Part shown: positions 60,001 to 64,000 of the stretch, in pieces
Layout: each line of letters opens with the position of its first letter
How positions within the stretch are numbered: the first letter of the stretch is position 1
Assembly: GCA_963708425.1 (NCBI GenBank)
Contig: OY970206.1
Span: forward strand, 744,001 to 808,000
Direction of reading: 5' to 3'
From: JACMNW01 sp963708425
Lineage (GTDB): Bacteria; Pseudomonadota; Alphaproteobacteria; Rhodobacterales; Rhodobacteraceae
Length of the DNA: 64,000 nucleotides
Notes under the pieces: generated by a model
Database searches by the model: none
Seen by the model: the letters and a program-made list of their open reading frames with translations, nothing else
What the model was told of the DNA's origin: nothing
Position numbers and translations under genes: made by a program

Positions 60001-60885
60001 ATGACCCGGATGACCGCCAAGGACTTCGCCCCTGAACTGTTGGAGTTGTACGATTTTTATGCGCATGGCCATATTACCAAACGCGAATTTCTGGACCGTG
60101 CCGGAAAGTTCGCCGTTGGCGGCATGACCGCGATAACTATTTTGGGCATGATGAGCCCGAACTATGCGATGGCCGAGCAGGTACCGTTTACCGACCCCGA
60201 GATTGTGCCGGAATATGTGATGTATCCGTCGCCGAATGGTCATGGCGAGGTGCGCGGCTATCTGGTGAAACCCGCAGGCATGACAGGCAAAGTGCCCGGC
60301 GTCGTGGTGGTGCATGAAAACCGCGGGCTGAACCCATATATCGAGGATGTGGCGCGGCGGGTGGCCAAGGCGGGCTTCATAGCACTTGCCCCGGATGGGC
60401 TGACGTCAGTTGGCGGATATCCCGGAAACGATGAAAAAGGCAGAGAACTGCAATCAACCGTTGATGAAGCCAAGTTGATGAACGATTTTTTTGCAGCGGT
60501 GGAATGGCTTATGGCGCAGCCCGATGCCGGGCGCGTTGGCATCACCGGCTTTTGCTATGGCGGCGGGGTGGCGAATGCGGCGGCAGTGGCGTACCCGGAA
60601 TTGGGTGCCGCAGTGCCGTTTTATGGCAGGCAGCCAGCCGCAGAAGATGTGCCGAAGATCAAAGCACCGTTGTTGATCCATTACGGCGAATTGGACACTC
60701 GGGTGAACGAAGGCTGGCCCGCGTTTGAGGCGGCGTTGAAGGCGGCTGGCACGAAGTATGAGGCGCATATCTATCCAGGCGTCAACCATGGGTTTCATAA
60801 CGACAGCACGCCGCGCTATGACGAGGCCGCGGCGGAGTTGGCTTGGACGCGGACGATTGATTTCTTCAAGGCCAATCTGGTCTGA
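60001..60885 (+). CDS. Dienelactone hydrolase family protein (YghX-like)
   Basis: 294-residue alpha/beta hydrolase with Cys nucleophile in TGFCYGGGVAN (about 185), the DLH signature; VVVVHENRGLNPYIEDVAR is the upstream family block and HIYPGVNHGFHND carries the His. The N-terminal 60 residues include KREFLDRAGKFAVGG, like a degenerate Tat signal lacking the twin Arg, then a hydrophobic part ending YAMAEQ; location is unclear. AGGAGGACAAG precedes the ATG. Substrate unknown. Confidence 0.88.
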   Translation: MTRMTAKDFAPELLELYDFYAHGHITKREFLDRAGKFAVGGMTAITILGMMSPNYAMAEQVPFTDPEIVPEYVMYPSPNGHGEVRGYLVKPAGMTGKVPGVVVVHENRGLNPYIEDVARRVAKAGFIALAPDGLTSVGGYPGNDEKGRELQSTVDEAKLMNDFFAAVEWLMAQPDAGRVGITGFCYGGGVANAAAVAYPELGAAVPFYGRQPAAEDVPKIKAPLLIHYGELDTRVNEGWPAFEAALKAAGTKYEAHIYPGVNHGFHNDSTPRYDEAAAELAWTRTIDFFKANLV

Positions 60886-61022
60886 GGTGGGGCCGGGGGC
60901 GGCGGATTGCAGCCTTGTTGCCCAGCGGGATCTGAGTTTTTCACAGCATTTTGGCACCGCATCTGCTTTACTGGCAGCAGCGGTGCCAGTTTGGGCACGT
61001 TACCCTAGCGAAAGGACAGATC

Positions 61023-61226
61023 ATGAGCGTTGCACGCGTTACCGAGATTTCGTCAACCTCAAGCAAAAGCTTCGAGGACGCGGTGCAGACCGGCATCGAC
61101 CGCGCCACCAAAACCCTGCGCGGCGTTTCTGGGGCTTGGGTGAAAGAGCATAAAGTTGCGGTGAAGAACGACAAGATCGTCAGCTATCAGGTGAACATGA
61201 TGGTGACGTTTGTGTTGGAGGATTGA
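61023..61226 (+). CDS. Dodecin, flavin-binding protein
   Basis: Dodecameric flavin store of 67 residues: MSVARVTEISSTSSKSFEDAV, then TLRGVSGAWVKEHKVAVKND and YQVNMMVTFVLED. The Trp that stacks flavin is in GAWVKE. GAAAGGACAGATC precedes the ATG. It stands alone between the hydrolase and the monooxygenase-domain gene. Confidence 0.95.
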   Translation: MSVARVTEISSTSSKSFEDAVQTGIDRATKTLRGVSGAWVKEHKVAVKNDKIVSYQVNMMVTFVLED

Positions 61227-61330
61227 TCCAGCAACGCGCGGGCGCGAGCGGTTGCGTGCGCCCAATCCAATGAGTTCGGGTGCGGCTGGCACCCCGCGCC
61301 CGGTTTTTTTCGTGGTGCCCTAGCCTGCGC

Positions 61331-61633
61331 TTACGGCTGCAGGTGCAGCGCCACCTCGCCGGACCAAGGTTCCGTGACACCCCGCCCGCCGCCGAGGTCT
61401 TCGAGGATCGGGCGCAATTTATCAAGGCTGGCAATCATCGCCGGCCGGGCGGCGACCATGGCCGCCATATTGGCCCATTCGCCAACCACGACAAAGCTGC
61501 GCTCACTCGATTTGACCAGCCAGAAATTCCGTCCGCCCGGCATTGCCTTCATATCGAAGTCTCTGTGGAGCCAGACAAATTCCGCCTCCATTCCTGGTTT
61601 TACCCGCATATGCACCACATTCATCGCTGTCAT
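61331..61633 (-). CDS. Antibiotic-biosynthesis-monooxygenase-domain protein
   Basis: 100-residue ABM-type dimeric alpha-beta barrel protein: MTAMNVVHMRVKPGMEAEFVW split at residue 13, then NFWLVKSSERSFVVVGEWAN. Members include heme-degrading IsdG-like and quinol monooxygenases; no His heme ligand is obvious. GAGGGGGATGCT precedes the ATG. Function unknown. Confidence 0.82.
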   Translation of the reverse strand: MTAMNVVHMRVKPGMEAEFVWLHRDFDMKAMPGGRNFWLVKSSERSFVVVGEWANMAAMVAARPAMIASLDKLRPILEDLGGGRGVTEPWSGEVALHLQP

Positions 61634-61704
61634 AGCATCCCCCTCGCTTGCGACAAAGTGGGTGGAGTTTAGCACGGAATGGGTGAGTCGGGGGGATTGG
61701 GGGA

Positions 61705-61965
61705 TCAGGGCGCGTAATGGTAGCGGCAGGAAAGTATTTCGAGCGCCTGTGGCGTTACGCGGCAAACCAGGCGATGTTCCCGGTCGATGCGGCGGGACCA
61801 GAAGCCTGCCAGATCACCTTTCAGGGGTTCGGGCTTGCCGGTGCCTTCAAACGGATGACGGAGGCATTCCTTGATCAGCGCATTGATCTTGCGAAGTGTC
61901 GCTTTGTCGGTTTCCTGCCAATATTGGAGCTGTTCCCACGCAGTTGGCTTGAAGACGAGGTTCAC
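61705..61965 (-). CDS. yoeB: Toxin of the Txe/YoeB family
   Basis: Ribosome-dependent mRNA endonuclease of 86 residues. Seen: FKPTAWEQLQYWQETDKATLRK in two parts, INALIKECLRHPFEGTGKPEPLKG, WSRRIDREHRLVCRV (catalytic Glu/Arg) and the C-terminal SCRYHY (catalytic His, Tyr). Complete, so probably active. Its ATG overlaps the yefM stop by four bases. Confidence 0.95.
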   Translation of the reverse strand: MNLVFKPTAWEQLQYWQETDKATLRKINALIKECLRHPFEGTGKPEPLKGDLAGFWSRRIDREHRLVCRVTPQALEILSCRYHYAP

Positions 61966-62234
61966 TCTTTTGCCATCGCCTCAAGCTCGGCCATCGTCTT
62001 GGTGATCATCTTTGCCGGGTCAGTTTCCGCCATCGCCTTGAGAAGCATCGCCTTGTTGGCAGGGGAGGACATCAGATGGGTTGTCTCGTCCATGCTGGCC
62101 CAATCTTCCAAGCTGACCATCACCACCGGCTTGCCCTTGGCGCGGTGGACGATGACGGGTTCATGATCATCATTCACGCGGTCCATGACAGCGGAAAGAT
62201 TGGCGCGCAGTTCGGTGGAGGAGAGGGTTTTCAT
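61962..62234 (-). CDS. yefM: Antitoxin of the YefM/Phd family
   Basis: 90 residues. MKTLSSTELRANLSAVMDRVNDDHEPVIVHR is here given as its two halves: DNA-binding fold (LSSTELRANLSAVMDRV) and VIVHRAKGKPVVMVSLEDW, the usual YefM middle; C-terminal helix wraps the toxin. Start is the ATG close to the operator; an upstream in-frame start would run through that operator. Autoregulated with YoeB (family knowledge). Confidence 0.94.
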   Translation of the reverse strand: MKTLSSTELRANLSAVMDRVNDDHEPVIVHRAKGKPVVMVSLEDWASMDETTHLMSSPANKAMLLKAMAETDPAKMITKTMAELEAMAKE

Positions 62235-62244
62235 GGGAAGTTGT

Positions 62245-62260
62245 GTACGCGATTGCGTAC
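62245..62260. promoter_or_regulatory. Probable YefM-YoeB operator
   Basis: GTACGC-GATT-GCGTAC is an inverted repeat 11-26 bp upstream of the yefM ATG. YefM sites in other bacteria contain TGTAC-type half-sites, and both arms here contain GTAC. Location supports autoregulation. Confidence 0.65.
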
Positions 62261-62281
62261 GGAGAGTCAAGGTGGGGTGGG

Positions 62282-62416
62282 CTGAACCAAGAAGCCAACC
62301 GCGCGAACGTCGATTTTCCGATGTGGATGGTGAAGGGGCTGGACAAGCGGGCGGCGCATTTGGGCGTGACGCGGCAGTCGCTGATCAAGATGTGGATTGC
62401 GGAGAGGTTGGAGTGA
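62282..62416 (+). pseudogene. Truncated CopG/BrnA-type antitoxin
   Basis: Reads LNQEANRANVDFPMWMVKG and LDKRAAHLGVTRQSLIKMW, ending IAERLE-stop. This is the C-terminal ribbon-helix-helix half of CopG-type antitoxins (NQExxRVNVDFPxWMV...LGVTRQSLIKxW). The first part of the gene and any BrnT-like toxin are absent: the frame is cut directly at the YefM operator/promoter. Probably a remnant left when the yefM-yoeB module or its flank arrived. Confidence 0.75.
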
Positions 62417-62449
62417 GGGCGGGGTGAGAAATGCCCGAAATTTACAGCG

Positions 62450-62511
62450 GATTGAAGCCCGCCCTACTTTGGCGGGGAATGTGATGGATTTTAGGGTGCG
62501 TGAGCACGCAC
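62450..62511. repeat. Two dispersed palindrome-type sequences
   Basis: GATTGAAGCCCGCCCTAC (62450-62467) is the complement of GTAGGGCGGGCTTCAATC, and GTGCGT-GAGC-ACGCAC (62496-62511) is a six-pair hairpin followed by TCTACG. Both resemble interspersed repeats of Rhodobacteraceae. The remainder of 62417-62676 holds no recognised gene. Confidence 0.55.
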
Positions 62512-62676
62512 TCTACGCTGGCTACGGGCTGTTGTGAGCCGGAGGGAAGTCGGCGCCGAGGGCAGAGAGTTTGGTGGAATGGGCGGAGGTGTAAATCGAG
62601 GTTCACCCCAGCATTGCGCGGACAGCAGTTTGCAACCACCCAGCAGGTTGTTAAGCAACGCCAGACAAATGCATGA

Positions 62677-63156
62677 TCACGGCCATCCCAATAAGGCGCG
62701 AAATGGCCTTACAATGCATTTCTGCTCGGCAGGAAAAAACACAACTGGGCTGCCGCCATCTGGTGAATTCCCCCAAATTTCGGGATCAGTCCAATTGACC
62801 GTCTCGGTCCCGCTATTCAAATCCACATCAACCCAGAGATCATAAACAATATGAGCCGCAACAAACGCCTGACTGTGTCCAATTGCGTATATAGATGGCC
62901 TAAGAAGCATCTGATATCGTTCTCGAAATTGCTTGCGCTTATAGGCAGCGGCCCGCATCTCAGAAGCAGAGAAATATCTTCTCATAAACTCTAACTCGAC
63001 CGTAGCGCGAGCCGCGCCAGAGGTCGCGGGTAGAATTGCCACAAGCCTGTCTTCAACCGGCGGCAACTCCCTAGATGTACCGTACCACTGAACTACGCAA
63101 GCGGAGGCAGGTCGCCGAGCGGTCAATCGATCTGCTGTTTCTGGAGACGCGGCCAT
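62677..63156 (-). CDS. Protein of unknown function downstream of rpoD
   Basis: Up to 159 residues, no recognised family. The C-terminal 100 residues (YFSASEMRAAAYKRKQFRERY, AFVAAHIVYDLWVDVDL, NWTDPEIWGNSPDGGSP) look like a genuine globular protein and are AT-richer than rpoD. The N-terminal part is less protein-like; an ATG at 62985 (MRRYFSASE) is an alternative start. The ATG used here is 11 bases after the rpoD stop. It could be a recent insertion. Confidence 0.5.
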   Translation of the reverse strand: MAASPETADRLTARRPASACVVQWYGTSRELPPVEDRLVAILPATSGAARATVELEFMRRYFSASEMRAAAYKRKQFRERYQMLLRPSIYAIGHSQAFVAAHIVYDLWVDVDLNSGTETVNWTDPEIWGNSPDGGSPVVFFPAEQKCIVRPFRALLGWP

Positions 63157-63166
63157 GACACGATTC

Positions 63167-64000
63167 TCACTGATCCAGAAAACTCCGCAACTTCCTGCTC
63201 CTTGACGGATGCTTCAGCTTCCGCAAAGCCTTCGCTTCGATCTGCCGGATCCGTTCCCGCGTCACCGAGAACTGCTGCCCCACTTCTTCCAGCGTATGAT
63301 CCGTGTTCATGCCGATGCCGAAGCGCATGCGCAGGACACGTTCTTCGCGCGGGGTCAGGGAGGCCAGAACCCGGGTGGTGGTTTCCTTCAGGTTTTCCTG
63401 AATGGCGGATTCCAGTGGCAGGATGGCGTTTTTGTCTTCGATGAAATCGCCAAGCTGGCTGTCTTCTTCGTCGCCGATTGGGGTTTCGAGGGAAATCGGT
63501 TCCTTGGCGATTTTCATCACCTTGCGGACCTTTTCCAGCGGCATTTGCAGCTTTTCGGCCAATTCCTCGGGCGTCGGTTCGCGGCCGATTTCGTGCAGCA
63601 TTTGGCGGCCGGTGCGGACCAGTTTGTTGATCGTTTCGATCATGTGCACCGGGATACGGATGGTGCGGGCTTGGTCGGCGATGGAGCGGGTGATGGCTTG
63701 CCTGATCCACCATGTGGCGTAGGTGGAGAATTTATAGCCACGGCGATATTCGAACTTATCGACCGCTTTCATCAGGCCGATATTACCTTCCTGAATAAGA
63801 TCAAGGAATTGCAGGCCGCGGTTGGTGTATTTCTTGGCGATGGAAATCACCAGACGCAGGTTTGCTTCGACCATTTCCTTTTTGGCCTGACGGGCCTCTT
63901 TTTCGCCCTTTTGAACCTGGTTCACGATGCGGCGGAATTCGGAGATGTCGACGCCGACGTATTGGCCGACGCGGGCCATGTCATTGCGCAACTCTTCGAC
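63167..64000 (-). CDS. rpoD: RNA polymerase primary sigma factor (N-terminus outside window)
   Basis: C-terminal 277 residues of sigma-70. Regions visible: 1.2-2.1 with QKGEKEARQAKKEMVEANLRL, 2.2-2.4 with FLDLIQEGNIGLMKAVDKF split and YATWWIRQAITRSI (-10 recognition), region 3 with EIGREPTPEELAEKL, and 4.2 with TLEEVGQQFSVTRERIRQIE (-35 recognition). Ends SRSRKLRSFLDQ. The gene runs past the right edge; the frame is open to the last base. Major housekeeping factor. Confidence 0.98.
   Translation of the reverse strand, partial: VEELRNDMARVGQYVGVDISEFRRIVNQVQKGEKEARQAKKEMVEANLRLVISIAKKYTNRGLQFLDLIQEGNIGLMKAVDKFEYRRGYKFSTYATWWIRQAITRSIADQARTIRIPVHMIETINKLVRTGRQMLHEIGREPTPEELAEKLQMPLEKVRKVMKIAKEPISLETPIGDEEDSQLGDFIEDKNAILPLESAIQENLKETTTRVLASLTPREERVLRMRFGIGMNTDHTLEEVGQQFSVTRERIRQIEAKALRKLKHPSRSRKLRSFLDQ

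Noticed and set aside
62534..62845. Plus-strand frame of 103 residues
   Set aside because: No family resemblance, crosses the palindrome-rich gap and is antisense to the better-looking minus-strand gene.
63060..63110. tRNA-like sequence on the minus strand (GCTTGCGTAGTTCAGTGGTA)
   Set aside because: It resembles the acceptor start and D-arm of a tRNA, but no anticodon stem or T-arm (GGTTC) follows and the 3' part does not pair.

Overview
The window is a gene-dense, GC-rich chromosomal segment of an alphaproteobacterium, most likely a Rhodobacteraceae member (Roseobacter/Rhodobacter group). The assignment rests on the class-A RNase P RNA, the gatC-gatA, tadA/rluB, phaZ/phaC/phaP/phaR, ribD-nrdR and rpoD gene content, a second-type long SAICAR synthase, and the characteristic intergenic palindromes of the GTAGGGCGGG type. 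No rRNA, tRNA, prophage, intact insertion sequence or CRISPR array was found.

Layout. 0-7.7 kb: EF-hand secreted protein (cut by the left edge), rnpB, an AmpD-like amidase, an excalibur lipoprotein, gatC-gatA, a ceramidase-family membrane protein, a UPF0173 hydrolase, tadA and an rluB-type pseudouridine synthase. 7.8-13.2 kb: a six-gene co-directional set (27-residue membrane peptide, XpaC-like, TelA-like, DUF2927 lipoprotein, SPFH-GYF protein, zinc-ribbon membrane protein) that looks like an envelope-stress machine. 13.2-15.1 kb: an AT-rich, apparently acquired ATPase and a helix-turn-helix protein carrying an almost perfect 168-bp internal duplication. 15.4-27.5 kb: metabolic genes (SAICAR synthase, sugar kinase, dtd, acyl-CoA synthetase, ABC exporter, a tightly packed hydrolase / dehydratase / PcaD-like / MFS operon and an enolase-superfamily dehydratase). 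28-31.3 kb: orphan antitoxin-like regulator, TerC, RlmJ, TerB and a PhnD-like protein without signal peptide. 31.4-39.7 kb: a complete amino-acid-type ABC importer followed by two glutamine-synthetase-like ligases, a class I amidotransferase and an FAD oxidase, which together read as uptake plus gamma-glutamyl (Puu-type) catabolism of a polyamine or similar amine.

39.9-48 kb: DegT aminotransferase, LysR regulator, and the polyhydroxyalkanoate genes phaR, phaP, phaC and divergent phaZ, with two CTGC-N3-GCAG sites in front of phaP; then two alpha/beta hydrolases, one with its nucleophile serine replaced by glycine. 48.2-53.6 kb: thrS, a bufferin (copper-chelating modified peptide) operon bufA-bufB-bufC-doxX, and a cold-shock gene. 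53.6-64 kb: ArsC-like reductase, DUF2177, a triple peptidoglycan-binding-domain protein, a gene-poor stretch with palindromes and a probable REP-associated transposase remnant, a trypsin-like protease translationally coupled to thyX, gloA, nrdR-ribD, a dienelactone-hydrolase-type enzyme, dodecin, a monooxygenase-domain protein, a YefM-YoeB toxin-antitoxin pair beside a truncated CopG antitoxin, an unknown protein and rpoD (cut by the right edge).

The parts most worth following up are the TelA/XpaC/SPFH operon with its micro-peptide, the bufferin operon, the AT-rich ATPase, the duplicated helix-turn-helix gene, and the palindrome-rich stretch with the transposase remnant.
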